Of a DNA stretch of 64,000 nucleotides, positions 39,303 through 48,185 are shown piece after piece. The position numbers were made by a program, and so were the translations under genes. The notes beneath the pieces are model-generated. The model had not been told where the DNA came from. It was given only the letters and a program-made list of their open reading frames with translations, and ran no database searches. Source of the DNA: Streptomyces regalis (GTDB lineage: Bacteria > Actinomycetota > Actinomycetes > Streptomycetales > Streptomycetaceae); the NCBI RefSeq assembly GCF_001509475.1, contig NZ_LLZG01000411.1:62001-126000 (forward strand), read 5' to 3'. The first letter of the stretch is position 1. Every line of letters starts with the position of its first letter.

Positions 39303-41083
39303 CGGGCAGCACTTCCGCTCGTGTCGCGCAGGATGTCCTCGGCGAGGGGGGACGGCAACCGGACGTAACCGGCCTCACGGTCGGCCTTGCGCTCCCAGCG
39401 GGTGAGCAGGTTGGCCTTGGCGGGCAGCGGCACCCCGGCCAGCAGGGCGGCGAGCCGGGGCGGGCAGCCGTCCCGGTCGGCATATGTGCGGAGAGTTTCC
39501 CGCACCCGCGCCCACAGCGCCGCCTCCACCTGCGGGTGCAGGTCGGCGAGCGCGGCGAGCAGCTCGGCGATGTGGTTGACCAGCAGGCAGTAGACGACCC
39601 GGTCCCAGCCGCGCTGTGCGTCGTATGTCATCGGAGCCGCGACCTCGGGCGGCAGCGCGGCGAGGGTGTCCTCGTGGTGGTCGGGGACGAGCTTGGTGCC
39701 CTCCAGGTCGCGGAAGAGGACCTGGGCGGGCATGCCGTCGCCGTCGACGCAGATCAGGACGTTCTGCAGGTGCGGTTCCAGGACGAGGCCGTGGTCGAAG
39801 TAGGCGGACATGACCGGCGGGACGAGCAGGTCGAGGTAGGCCGACCACCAGTCGAGGGCGGTGCGGGCGTCCGCGCCCTGAAGGAGGCGGGAGATGTGCG
39901 CAGCGCCGGTCGGGTACTCGTCGGCCACCGCCGCCGCCAGCAGGGGAGTGGTGCCCGGTGCGAGGCGCTGCGGCAGGCCTTCGCGGACGATGACGCCGAA
40001 GCCCTCGAACAGTGCGCGGTCCGGCGTGCCGTCCGGGCCGGCCAGGGCGAGCGTACGGTAGGCGGGCTCGCGGAGCACCGCGCTGCCGGGGAAGCGCTCG
40101 GCCAGGTCGGCCAGCGCCGGGGCCAGGACGCGGGTGAGGGCGACGGCGCCCGACAGCTCGTAAGTGCTGTTCTTGCGCAGGCAGTTGGTGATCCGCACGT
40201 TCAGGCTGAACTTCAGGAACGTCTCGCCGTCGTACAAGGTGCGCACCGATGCGGTCGCGGCGAAGGGCTGTCCGCCCGGGCCGAGGTCGAGGACGTCGCC
40301 GCGGTCGAGGGCCGCGCGCAGCAACGGGTGCTCGCGGAGCGTCTCGTACTGCCAGGGGTGGGCGGGCAGCAGACGGTAGCCCTCGGGGACGTCCGTGCGC
40401 TGCCGGTCCAGCGGAGCGACGGCCGAGGGCTCGACGTACTCCTCGGCGATCAGGTCGGCGCGCACGGCGAGGTGGCGCAGCGGGAAGGCGGCCCCGACCT
40501 CGGGGGCGTACGCGGACCAGGCGCGCGGGTCGCCGGTGCGGGCCTTGGGCGTGGGGTGGAAGCGGTGGCCGAACAGGAGGGACTGCTCGGAGGCGAGATA
40601 GGCCGCGAGAGGGGCGAGCCGGGCGTCCGAGGGCGAAGCCGCTCGCCTGCCGGCCAGCGAAGTCGCCACGGCCTCGTGGCTGGAGGCGATCTGCTCCAGG
40701 AACTCCTCGTTGCGCACGCCCGTACGCAGCGACAGCTCGTCGTGCGTGTACGCGGCGAGACGCCGCCAGTCCACCTCCGCCCAGTCGCCGTCGCGCTGTT
40801 CGCTCACCGGGCCGGTGAACCGGTGCGCCCCGAGGAGTGAGGACCGGCGCAGGGCGACACGCAGGAGGGCCCCGCGGCGGGGCAGGCGCAACAGCAGATT
40901 GCCGTCCGTGACGACCGTCTGGTGTTCGGGGCCGGACACCTCGCGCAGCAGACAGTTGAGCAGGGTGTGGGCCACCGCTTCGTCCGCGGTGGGCAAATCG
41001 GCGGGGGCGACGGGAGTACCGCCCTGTTCGAGGGGCGTCGAGAGCTTGGGAGAGCTCCCGAGGGAGTCGGTCAGGGAGGGCAT
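39299..41083 (-). CDS. IucA/IucC family NIS siderophore synthetase (first copy)
   Basis: A 594-residue ATP-dependent amide/ester ligase. It shows the NIS hallmark HPWQ (LLPAHPWQYETL), the nucleotide-binding segment FLKFSLNVRITNCLRKNSTYELSGAV, and EPHLQNVLICVDGDG with a FhuF-like C-terminal helical part. It would condense a carboxylate (often citrate or a half-citryl intermediate) with an amine or alcohol. ATG 41083 shares its first base with the stop of the MFS gene. The second synthetase of the operon probably performs the other condensation. Confidence 0.92.
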   Translation of the reverse strand: MPSLTDSLGSSPKLSTPLEQGGTPVAPADLPTADEAVAHTLLNCLLREVSGPEHQTVVTDGNLLLRLPRRGALLRVALRRSSLLGAHRFTGPVSEQRDGDWAEVDWRRLAAYTHDELSLRTGVRNEEFLEQIASSHEAVATSLAGRRAASPSDARLAPLAAYLASEQSLLFGHRFHPTPKARTGDPRAWSAYAPEVGAAFPLRHLAVRADLIAEEYVEPSAVAPLDRQRTDVPEGYRLLPAHPWQYETLREHPLLRAALDRGDVLDLGPGGQPFAATASVRTLYDGETFLKFSLNVRITNCLRKNSTYELSGAVALTRVLAPALADLAERFPGSAVLREPAYRTLALAGPDGTPDRALFEGFGVIVREGLPQRLAPGTTPLLAAAVADEYPTGAAHISRLLQGADARTALDWWSAYLDLLVPPVMSAYFDHGLVLEPHLQNVLICVDGDGMPAQVLFRDLEGTKLVPDHHEDTLAALPPEVAAPMTYDAQRGWDRVVYCLLVNHIAELLAALADLHPQVEAALWARVRETLRTYADRDGCPPRLAALLAGVPLPAKANLLTRWERKADREAGYVRLPSPLAEDILRDTSGSAAR

Positions 41084-42291
41084 CAGCGGCTCCGGCGGGT
41101 GCGGTGGTGCAGTGTGGGGAACAGGGAGGGCAAGGCAGCCGCGACGACGGTGACGGCTGCAGCGGCGCCGCCGATCAGCACGGGTGCGGCCGGTCCGAAG
41201 CGGGCGCTGCCCGCGGCCGCGGCCACGCCGGCGGCGACCGCGCCGGCCTTGGAGAAGAACTCCAGCGTGCCGAACATCCCGCCCGGCGCACGGCCCCTGG
41301 CGCAGTCGGCGGCCAGCACCGACAGACACACCAGACCGAGGGTGAGCCCCGCGCCGAGCAGCAGCCGTACGGCGATCAGTGTGGTCAGGGAATCGGCGAC
41401 CCCGTGCCCGGCGAGCCCGAGCGCGATACAGGCGAAGCCGAGCGCGATCCCGGCCCGCGGGCGGCTGCGGAACGCGGCGTGCACCGCCAGCGCCGCCACC
41501 AGATAGACCAGGTGGGGCAGGGCGAACAGCACACCGGACAGCGCCGGGGAGGTTCCCGGGAGCCGGTCGTCGACGAGCGCGATCAGATAGGGGAAGGAGA
41601 TGACGGTGGAGAACACGAAGGCGAACTCCAGCGCGTACAGCGTTCTGAGCGAGACCACCGGAGGCGTGTCGCCGGCTGTCTCGCGCTTGGTTTCACGCTG
41701 CTCGACGGGCTCGGGTTCGGGCAGCGCCGCGAGCAACAGGGCGGCCGTGAGCGGCAGCACGGCGAGCAGGGCGTACTGCCGGTGCGGGGAGAGCCAGCCG
41801 GACAGCGAGCCGACCACGATCGGCGCGACCACCAGCGCGGCCCGGGCGCTTCCCTGCATCAGCGTGAGCGCCCTGGACAGCGCCGGGCCCTCCAGAGCGG
41901 CGCCCAGATAGCCGTTGGACGCGGCGAACGTGCCGCCCAGGATGCCCTGGAGCACCAGCGCCACCGTGAACGTGGCCAGCGAGTCCGCCCAGCCCGCGAG
42001 CAGGAAGGACACGGCGAGTCCCAACTGGGCGCGCAGCAACAGCCGTTTGCGGCCGAACCGGTCCGCGAGCCGTCCCCACAGCGGGGCGCCGAGCGCACCG
42101 AACACGGTCGGCACGATGTAGAGCACGCCCGCCCAGCGGGCGCCGTGGTCGCCCAGCTCCGGCAGGATCTCGGTGAGATACGGCGGCAGGCCGAGCGCTG
42201 CGAACGACGCCACGAAGTAGCAGCCGGCCACCGCTTGCACGTGCCCGCGTCCGAACCCGGTGCGCGGCATGCGCAGAGTCTGCACGGTCAT
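41083..42291 (-). CDS. MFS transporter, probable siderophore exporter
   Basis: A 402-residue major facilitator with 12 hydrophobic segments. The conserved loop between helices 2 and 3 reads GRLADRFGRKRLLLRAQ, and a central hydrophilic loop separates the two bundles. Its place between two NIS synthetases matches SbnD/YhcA-type efflux pumps of staphyloferrin B and achromobactin clusters, so siderophore export is inferred. It overlaps both neighbours. Confidence 0.88.
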   Translation of the reverse strand: MTVQTLRMPRTGFGRGHVQAVAGCYFVASFAALGLPPYLTEILPELGDHGARWAGVLYIVPTVFGALGAPLWGRLADRFGRKRLLLRAQLGLAVSFLLAGWADSLATFTVALVLQGILGGTFAASNGYLGAALEGPALSRALTLMQGSARAALVVAPIVVGSLSGWLSPHRQYALLAVLPLTAALLLAALPEPEPVEQRETKRETAGDTPPVVSLRTLYALEFAFVFSTVISFPYLIALVDDRLPGTSPALSGVLFALPHLVYLVAALAVHAAFRSRPRAGIALGFACIALGLAGHGVADSLTTLIAVRLLLGAGLTLGLVCLSVLAADCARGRAPGGMFGTLEFFSKAGAVAAGVAAAAGSARFGPAAPVLIGGAAAAVTVVAAALPSLFPTLHHRTRRSR

Positions 42292-43967
42292 GCCGAACCA
42301 CCGCCGGGCAGAAGGTAGTTGGGGCCGGTCGTGTAGTGCTTGTTGACGTCGGCGGCGCCCGAACGCTCCTTGGACAGCAGTGTCCCGGCCGTCACCATCG
42401 CCTTCACCGGCAGCCGCGCCGCGTCCAGCACACGGGCGCGCAGGACGGCCCCGGCGTCGTCGCCGAGCCGGTCCACCGCCTGCGTCAGCCGGTCACGGAT
42501 GAGGTCGAGCAGGGCCAGGCGGTGCTCGGTGAGCCCGAACGCGTAGGACCCCGCGCACAGATGGACGGTGATGGTGGCGAACACGTCGGCGACCGGCCCG
42601 TCGTCCGTACAGAAGGTCCGCGCGTCGTCGAAGCCCCAGGGCCCGGGGAGCACGGCGTCGAGTCGCTCGGTGTTGATGCGCGGGCCGTCGTTGTCCTTGA
42701 ACAGCAGCCGCAGATCCCCCGGGCGCAGCACCACAGAGACGTTCTGCTGGTGCGACTCCAGCGCGATGCCGTACCCGAACAGCGTGGTCTGCCAGTCGAA
42801 CAGCAGCGTCAGGAGGGCGTCCAGCAGGGCGAGCGGGTCGCCGCCGTAGAAGCGGTCGGCGAGGTGGCCGACGACCGGCTGCCCGTCGGGCGCCTCGGCG
42901 AGCAGGGCCGCCAGCGGTACGACCACCGAGTCGTCGAGCCCGGCCGGGTAGCGGCGGCACAGCACCGCCAGCAGCTCGTGACCGGCGTGCGCGTACGTCG
43001 TCTCGTCGGCGTGCAGGATCGTGTCCCGGAAGCGGGGCTCCCGGGCGATCACCGCTTCCACAAGCCGCTGCCCCGCGGCGCCGTCGACCAGCGTGCCCGG
43101 CTTGATCGTCCGCTTGTTGCGCAGGCCCAACGTCGCGGTCGCCAGGGGGAGTTTGAGGTGCAGGGAGGGATCCGCGACGGTGGCGACGGTACGCATCGAC
43201 AGGGTCGGTACGACGTCCAGGTGGGCGCGGTCGGCGAGCATCGCGCCGTCCGGGAGACCGGCAGCCGTCAGGGCCTCGACGGTCAACGGATGGACGGGCA
43301 GGGCCACATGGGTGTCCCGCACCTCGGGCAGACCGAGCGTCGCGGGCGTGGGCCAGGACTGCGGGAGGGCACCGGCCAGGGTGACCGACTCCCGGGGCAC
43401 GGCGAGCCACCGCAGCGCGAAACGCGGATGGAACTCCGGGGCGTACGCGCGCAGTTGCTCCTCCGTCAGCCCGGAGCGGCTGCGCGCGGTCGGATAGACA
43501 GGATGGTCGATGCGGGCGGCGAGGGTCTCGTACGTCAGGGTGCCGCCGAGGCCGGTCCAGTTCCCGAGCTTGTCCACGACCTCCGTCCGCGTCGCGGCGT
43601 GCAGCCGCATCGTTTCCAGCGTCTGCCGGCACTCCTCGGCGAACGCGTCGAAGCCGCCCTGGTCCTCCGGCTCGGCCAGCGCACGCAGCGCGCTCAGCAC
43701 GGCGTCGTACGACGTCAGCTCGGCACCGTCCGACTCGCGCAGGAGGAGCGGCAGCCGGGCAACGTACTCGCACTGGTAGCCGTCCTCGGCGACGGGCAGC
43801 AGCAGGGCGTCGTCGCTTCCGGCGGCCAGCCGTATCCAGGGGCCGTCCGGCCGCTGCGTCAGCGTGCCCTGCGTGCGCAGCCCGACCACGTCCTCGCGCA
43901 GCAGGGCGCTGAGCACCCGCGTCAGCAGCTCCGCCTCGCAGGTGTCCGTCAGGGGCGGCGCCGTCAC
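42288..43967 (-). CDS. IucA/IucC family NIS siderophore synthetase (second copy)
   Basis: A 559-residue NIS ligase. The HPxx position reads VHPLT instead of HPWQ. Nucleotide-binding landmarks are LKLPLATATLGLRNKRTIKPG and LESHQQNVSVVLRPGDLRLLFKDNDGPR. Length and domain order match the family. It is only distantly similar to the first copy, so the two enzymes probably handle different condensation steps. Translation is coupled on both sides by four-base overlaps. The substitution in the HP motif is seen in some subgroups and does not by itself imply loss of activity. Confidence 0.9.
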   Translation of the reverse strand: MTAPPLTDTCEAELLTRVLSALLREDVVGLRTQGTLTQRPDGPWIRLAAGSDDALLLPVAEDGYQCEYVARLPLLLRESDGAELTSYDAVLSALRALAEPEDQGGFDAFAEECRQTLETMRLHAATRTEVVDKLGNWTGLGGTLTYETLAARIDHPVYPTARSRSGLTEEQLRAYAPEFHPRFALRWLAVPRESVTLAGALPQSWPTPATLGLPEVRDTHVALPVHPLTVEALTAAGLPDGAMLADRAHLDVVPTLSMRTVATVADPSLHLKLPLATATLGLRNKRTIKPGTLVDGAAGQRLVEAVIAREPRFRDTILHADETTYAHAGHELLAVLCRRYPAGLDDSVVVPLAALLAEAPDGQPVVGHLADRFYGGDPLALLDALLTLLFDWQTTLFGYGIALESHQQNVSVVLRPGDLRLLFKDNDGPRINTERLDAVLPGPWGFDDARTFCTDDGPVADVFATITVHLCAGSYAFGLTEHRLALLDLIRDRLTQAVDRLGDDAGAVLRARVLDAARLPVKAMVTAGTLLSKERSGAADVNKHYTTGPNYLLPGGGSA

Positions 43968-45139
43968 GGCTGGATCTCCCAGTGCCGCTCGGCCAGGAAG
44001 TCGGCCACCACCCGGTCCACGGTCGGCTGGTCGGTGCCGGTGGCCCGCAGGACGCCGAGGTAGTCACGGTTGGTCCCGTACAGCTCGTGCCGGTCGCCCA
44101 CCGCACGCAGGGGACGGTATGTCAGGTGCACGCCGTCGACGTCGAGGTCCGTGGCCTCGGGGGCGCCGATCAGGGTGCCGGCGCGGTCGGCGCACGGGTA
44201 CTCCAGGCGAGCCGCGCCGTCGCGGCGGGCGCCCAGGTCGGCCGGGAGGCGCTCGCCCAGATGGGTGTGCAGGATGTGCTCGAAGAGCGGGATCTCCAGC
44301 AGCCGGGCCAGCAGCAGATCGCACTGGTCGCCGATGGCACGGTAGTTGACCTCGATGATCCGCGCCCGCCCGTCGTGCACCACGAACTCGGTGTGACAGG
44401 CCCCGAACCCGACGCCCAGCGCGTCGAGTTGCGCCAGGACCTGCTCGACGACCGGCTGCGGGTGGGCGGGGACGAAGGTGAGCCGTTCCTCGATGAAGTA
44501 CGGCGGCGGCGACAGCTCGGTGTGGAAGCCGCCCAGCACATGGCGGACGCTGCCGTCGCCGAGGGTCTCCAGGGTGAACAGGTCGCCCGGGAGGTACTCC
44601 TCGACGACCAGGACGGCACCCGGGCGGCGCTCCAGGATCTCCTTGGTGCGCGTCACCAGTTCTTCGGGGCCGTCGACGAGGACGACGTCCTCGCTGGCCA
44701 CGCCCTCACGCGGCTTGACCACACAGGGGTACGGCGCGCCGTCGGGCGCGACCGGTTCGGTCAGCTCGGCCGACCACACGGTGTCCACGCCGGCCGCGGC
44801 GAGCCGGCGGCGCATCTCGGCCTTGTCCTTGCAGCGCAGGGTGGCCCGCCAGTCCTTGCCGGGGAGGTCGAAGTAGGCGGCGGCCAGGGCGGCCTGGGTC
44901 TGCAGGTGGTCGCTGTTGGTGAGGACGGCGTCGGGCCGGTGGTGCGTCGAGATCCGGGTGATCACGGCTCGGAAGTCACGGACGTCGCACTGCAGGATCT
45001 CGACGTCCGGGTAGACGCGGCGGTGGGCCTCGGGCTGGTCGGTGAGGACGGTGACGTCCAGTCCGAGCCGGGCCGCGGCGGGCAGGAAGCCCTCGGTGAC
45101 GGAGTCGGTCGGATTGAGCGCGAGCAGGTACAGGCGCAT
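43964..45139 (-). CDS. ATP-grasp ligase in NIS siderophore operon
   Basis: A 391-residue ATP-grasp enzyme. A Rossmann-like N-terminal part (MRLYLLALNPTDSVTEGFLP) leads into the ATP-grasp fold with YPCVVKPREGVASEDVVLV, VVEEYLPGDLFTLETLGDG, and the metal-binding end GFGACHTEFVVHDGRARIIEVNYRAIG. It should form an amide or ester between a carboxylate and an amine. Classical staphyloferrin or achromobactin operons rely on NIS synthetases and lack such an enzyme, so this may add a building block. The start ATG 45139 follows a GC-rich stem-loop that separates it from the uptake genes. Confidence 0.88.
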   Translation of the reverse strand: MRLYLLALNPTDSVTEGFLPAAARLGLDVTVLTDQPEAHRRVYPDVEILQCDVRDFRAVITRISTHHRPDAVLTNSDHLQTQAALAAAYFDLPGKDWRATLRCKDKAEMRRRLAAAGVDTVWSAELTEPVAPDGAPYPCVVKPREGVASEDVVLVDGPEELVTRTKEILERRPGAVLVVEEYLPGDLFTLETLGDGSVRHVLGGFHTELSPPPYFIEERLTFVPAHPQPVVEQVLAQLDALGVGFGACHTEFVVHDGRARIIEVNYRAIGDQCDLLLARLLEIPLFEHILHTHLGERLPADLGARRDGAARLEYPCADRAGTLIGAPEATDLDVDGVHLTYRPLRAVGDRHELYGTNRDYLGVLRATGTDQPTVDRVVADFLAERHWEIQP

Positions 45140-45174
45140 GGCAGAGGAACAACTTCCGCTAGCGGGTGGGGGGT

Positions 45175-45214
45175 GGGGGCGGGCCGGTCCGGTCCGGGCG
45201 AGCGGCCCGCCCCC
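45175..45214 (-). terminator. intra-operon stem-loop (attenuator or processing site)
   Basis: GGGGGCGGGCC at 45175-45185 and GGCCCGCCCCC at 45204-45214 form an 11-bp perfect stem with an 18-base loop. It stands in the 89-base gap between the uptake and biosynthesis parts of the siderophore operon. No T-tract follows. It could reduce read-through or protect the upstream mRNA. Confidence 0.55.
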
Positions 45215-45228
45215 GTGAACAGCGGCGG

Positions 45229-46242
45229 TTACTTCGCCGGGAGCTCCACGCCGGTGGCCTTCGCCACGTCCTTGAGCATCTCCTCGGCGGCCTGGACGCC
45301 GATGCCGGACATCCACGTCTCGTCCGGCACCTCGAAGACCTTGCCGTCCTTCACGGCCGGGAGGTCCTTCCACACCGGGTTGGAGACGACCTGCTTCTTC
45401 TGCGTCTTGTCCTCGGCGTCGGCGGCCGTGACGAAGATCAGGTCGGCGTCGGCCTGGTCGATCTCCTCGGGGCTGACGTCCTTCATCGTGACCTCGGGGT
45501 CGCTGGAGATCTGCGACTTGGGCCGCTGGAAGCCGATGTCGTTCAGGACGACACCGCTGTAGGAGTTGGTCTGGTACAGGCGGGTCGGACCGGCGATGAA
45601 GCGGACCACGGACACGGTCGGCATCTTGCCGCCGTCCTTCTTCTTGATGGCCGCACCGAGCGCCTTGGCCTGCGTCTCGTACGCCTTCAGCTTGGCCGCG
45701 GCCTCAGTCTCCAGACCCAGCGCCTCGGCGTGGACCTTGAGGTTCTCCTTCCAGACACCGCCGGTGGTCTCGGTGAAGACGGTCGGGGCGATGGCGCTGA
45801 GCTTGTCGTAGACCTTCTCGTGCCGGACCTTGGACGACAGGATCAGCTCGGGCTTCAGCGAGGCGATCTTCTCCAGGTTCGGCTCCAGGAGCGGGCCGAC
45901 GTCGACGGTGTTCTTGAGCTCGCCGTCCAGGTACGTCGGGAAACCGCCCTCGGTCTTGAAGTGCGGGGCGACCGCGCCGACCGGGTCGATGCCGAGCAGG
46001 GTGACGTCGTCCAGCTCACCGGTGTCGAGCACGACGACCCGCTTCGGCTGGGTCGGGATCTTCACGTCGCCCATCACGGTCTTGAGCGTGCGCGGGAACG
46101 CGGAACTGTCGCCCGCGGCCTTGGCCGTGTCGGTCTTGTCGGAGGAGTCCTCGCTGCCACAGGCGGCCAGAACGGCCGTGCCGAGCAGGACGGAGAGCAG
46201 CACGGCGATGAGCCGGCCGATTCCGCGCAGGGGAGAGCGCAT
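45229..46242 (-). CDS. iron-siderophore substrate-binding lipoprotein
   Basis: A 337-residue lipoprotein with signal peptide and lipobox (TAVLAAC). It has the FecB/FhuD-type binding fold: KRVVVLDTGELDDVTLLGIDPVGAVAPH, LEKIASLKPELILSSKVRH, APTVFTETTGGVWKENL. It captures the ferric siderophore and delivers it to the FecCD-type permeases encoded upstream. ATG 46242 is preferred; TTG 46248 is possible. The ribosome site is weak. Located 33 bases after the ATPase gene. Confidence 0.9.
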   Translation of the reverse strand: MRSPLRGIGRLIAVLLSVLLGTAVLAACGSEDSSDKTDTAKAAGDSSAFPRTLKTVMGDVKIPTQPKRVVVLDTGELDDVTLLGIDPVGAVAPHFKTEGGFPTYLDGELKNTVDVGPLLEPNLEKIASLKPELILSSKVRHEKVYDKLSAIAPTVFTETTGGVWKENLKVHAEALGLETEAAAKLKAYETQAKALGAAIKKKDGGKMPTVSVVRFIAGPTRLYQTNSYSGVVLNDIGFQRPKSQISSDPEVTMKDVSPEEIDQADADLIFVTAADAEDKTQKKQVVSNPVWKDLPAVKDGKVFEVPDETWMSGIGVQAAEEMLKDVAKATGVELPAK

Positions 46243-46275
46243 GAACAATGGGGTCTTTCTGTGAGTGGGGACTGA

Positions 46276-47139
46276 TCAGGCGGTCGCGGCGATATGCCGC
46301 ACCACGCTGCTCTTGGGGATGACCAGCGGGGTGCCGGTCTCCGGGTCGGGAATCACCCGGCAGTCGACCTCGAACACGGACTTGACCAGCTCCGCGTCGA
46401 GGACGTCGGCCGGTGCGCCGGCGGCGGCGAGACGGCCGTCCTTGAGGACCACCATGTGGTCCGCGTAACGGGCGGCCTGACCGAGGTCGTGCAGCACCAT
46501 CACCACGGTGCGGCCCGCCTCGGCGTGCAGGGCGGCGACCAGGTCGAGGACGTCGAGCTGGTGCCGCAGATCGAGGAAGGTGGTCGGTTCGTCGAGCAGG
46601 AGCAGCTCGGTGTCCTGCGCCAACGCCAATGCGATCCAGGCGCGTTGCCGCTGACCGCCCGAGAGCTGGTCCACGGGGTGGTCGCGCAGGGCGGCGGTGC
46701 CGGTGCGCTCCAGGGCCTCCTCGACGGCCTTCTGGTCGGCGGCCGACCAGGGGCTGAGCAGCCGCTGGTGCGGATAACGGCCCAGGCGGACCAGCGCCTC
46801 CACCGTGATCGCCTCCGGCGTCACCGGCTGCTGCGGGAGCAGACCCATCCGGCGGGCCAGTGTCCGCGCGGACATGCCGTGGATGTCGGCACCGTCGAGT
46901 GTGACGGTGCCGGCGGCCGGGGCGAGCAGCCGGCTCAGGCCCCTCAACAGGGTCGACTTCCCACAGGCGTTGGGGCCGACGATCGCGGTGACCGCACCTC
47001 CGGGCAGGGTCAGGTCGAGGCCGCCGACCACGACCCGGTCGCCGTAGCGCAGATCGAGGCCCTGCGTGGAGAGCTGGTTGGACGTGGTCATGTGCGGCTC
47101 CTGCGGACCGGTGGGGAGTTCGTTGCGTACGCCGGTCAT
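46276..47139 (-). CDS. iron-siderophore ABC transporter ATPase
   Basis: A 287-residue FecE/FhuC-type ATPase. Walker A is GPNACGKSTLLR, the signature QLSGGQRQRAWIALALAQDT, Walker B LLLLDEPTTFLD and the H-loop VLHDL. The ATG at 47139 overlaps the permease stop. A second ATG at 47091 also has an AGGAG site six bases upstream, so either start gives a full ABC domain. It energises the two permeases. Confidence 0.9.
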   Translation of the reverse strand: MTGVRNELPTGPQEPHMTTSNQLSTQGLDLRYGDRVVVGGLDLTLPGGAVTAIVGPNACGKSTLLRGLSRLLAPAAGTVTLDGADIHGMSARTLARRMGLLPQQPVTPEAITVEALVRLGRYPHQRLLSPWSAADQKAVEEALERTGTAALRDHPVDQLSGGQRQRAWIALALAQDTELLLLDEPTTFLDLRHQLDVLDLVAALHAEAGRTVVMVLHDLGQAARYADHMVVLKDGRLAAAGAPADVLDAELVKSVFEVDCRVIPDPETGTPLVIPKSSVVRHIAATA

Positions 47140-48185
47140 CCGTGACTCCTGTGGACGGGCGAGCTCTGGCGCAGCATCAGCACCAGCAGCCAGGGCGCGC
47201 CGAGCGTGGCGGTGACCGCGCCGACCGGCAGCCCCTCGATCGGCAGCAGGTGCTGTACCACCAGGTCGGAGGCGAGCAGCAGCACCGCCCCGGTGAGTCC
47301 GGCCAGCGCCAGCGAGGCGGCGGTCGGCGGCCCGGTGACGAACCGCACGATGTGCGGCACGGCGAGCGCCACGAAGGTCACGGGCCCGGCGAGCGCGGCG
47401 GCCAGCGACGCCAACGCGACGGCAATGAAGAGCAGTTGGAGCCGAGCCGAGGACGTACGGAGGCCGAGCGCGCCCGCCGAGTCGTCGCCGAGGTCGAGCA
47501 CAGCGAGCCTGCGATGCATCACGAGTGCGGTGGCGAACGCGAGCACCATGGCGGCGCTTGCCTCCCACACCTCCGTCCAGGTCCGCCCGTACACCGAGCC
47601 GGTGATCCACTGCAGCGCCGAGCCGGCGAGCTCGGCCGGGAAGCGCACGACCATCAGGTTCACCGCGGCGGCCAGACCCGCCTGCACGGCGAGCCCGGTG
47701 AGCACCAGCCGGGTGACCGCGAGCCCGGAACGCCAGGCGAACACGCCGAGCAGCAGCGCGGCGAGCAGCCCACCGCCCAGTGCCCCGACGGGGATCAGCG
47801 CCTGCGAGGCCCCGGCCGCGATCAGCGCGACCGCGCCCAGCGACGCGCCGCCGGTCACGCCCATGACATCGGGTGACGCGAGCGGATTGCGGAACAGGCG
47901 CTGCAGCACCAGGCCCGCCGCGCCCAGCCCGGCACCGGCGACGATCGCCGCGACCGACCGGGGCGCCCGGAACTGCTGCACCACCAGCACGTCCCCCGGA
48001 TCCCCGAGCCCGACCAGCGCACGCAGCGCGGTGCCGGCGGGCATCGGAATCTCACCCGTCGTCAGGGAGACGGTGAGCAGCACGAACAGGAGGGCCAGGC
48101 CGGTCGTGGCGAACGCCAGGACGCGGCGCCGGACCCGGGCACGGGAGGCGGGCTTCGTCCGCACGGACACGACCGCGGCGCTCAT
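47136..48185 (-). CDS. FecCD-type iron-siderophore permease (second)
   Basis: A 349-residue permease with ten or so membrane helices. Family motifs are VVQQFRAPRSVAAIVAGAGLGAAGLVLQRLFRNPLASPDVMGVTGGASLGA and GPVTFVALAVPHIVRF. It forms the channel with the permease encoded just upstream. The start overlaps that gene's stop and its stop overlaps the ATPase start. The first 30 residues are basic and cytoplasmic. Confidence 0.9.
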   Translation of the reverse strand: MSAAVVSVRTKPASRARVRRRVLAFATTGLALLFVLLTVSLTTGEIPMPAGTALRALVGLGDPGDVLVVQQFRAPRSVAAIVAGAGLGAAGLVLQRLFRNPLASPDVMGVTGGASLGAVALIAAGASQALIPVGALGGGLLAALLLGVFAWRSGLAVTRLVLTGLAVQAGLAAAVNLMVVRFPAELAGSALQWITGSVYGRTWTEVWEASAAMVLAFATALVMHRRLAVLDLGDDSAGALGLRTSSARLQLLFIAVALASLAAALAGPVTFVALAVPHIVRFVTGPPTAASLALAGLTGAVLLLASDLVVQHLLPIEGLPVGAVTATLGAPWLLVLMLRQSSPVHRSHG

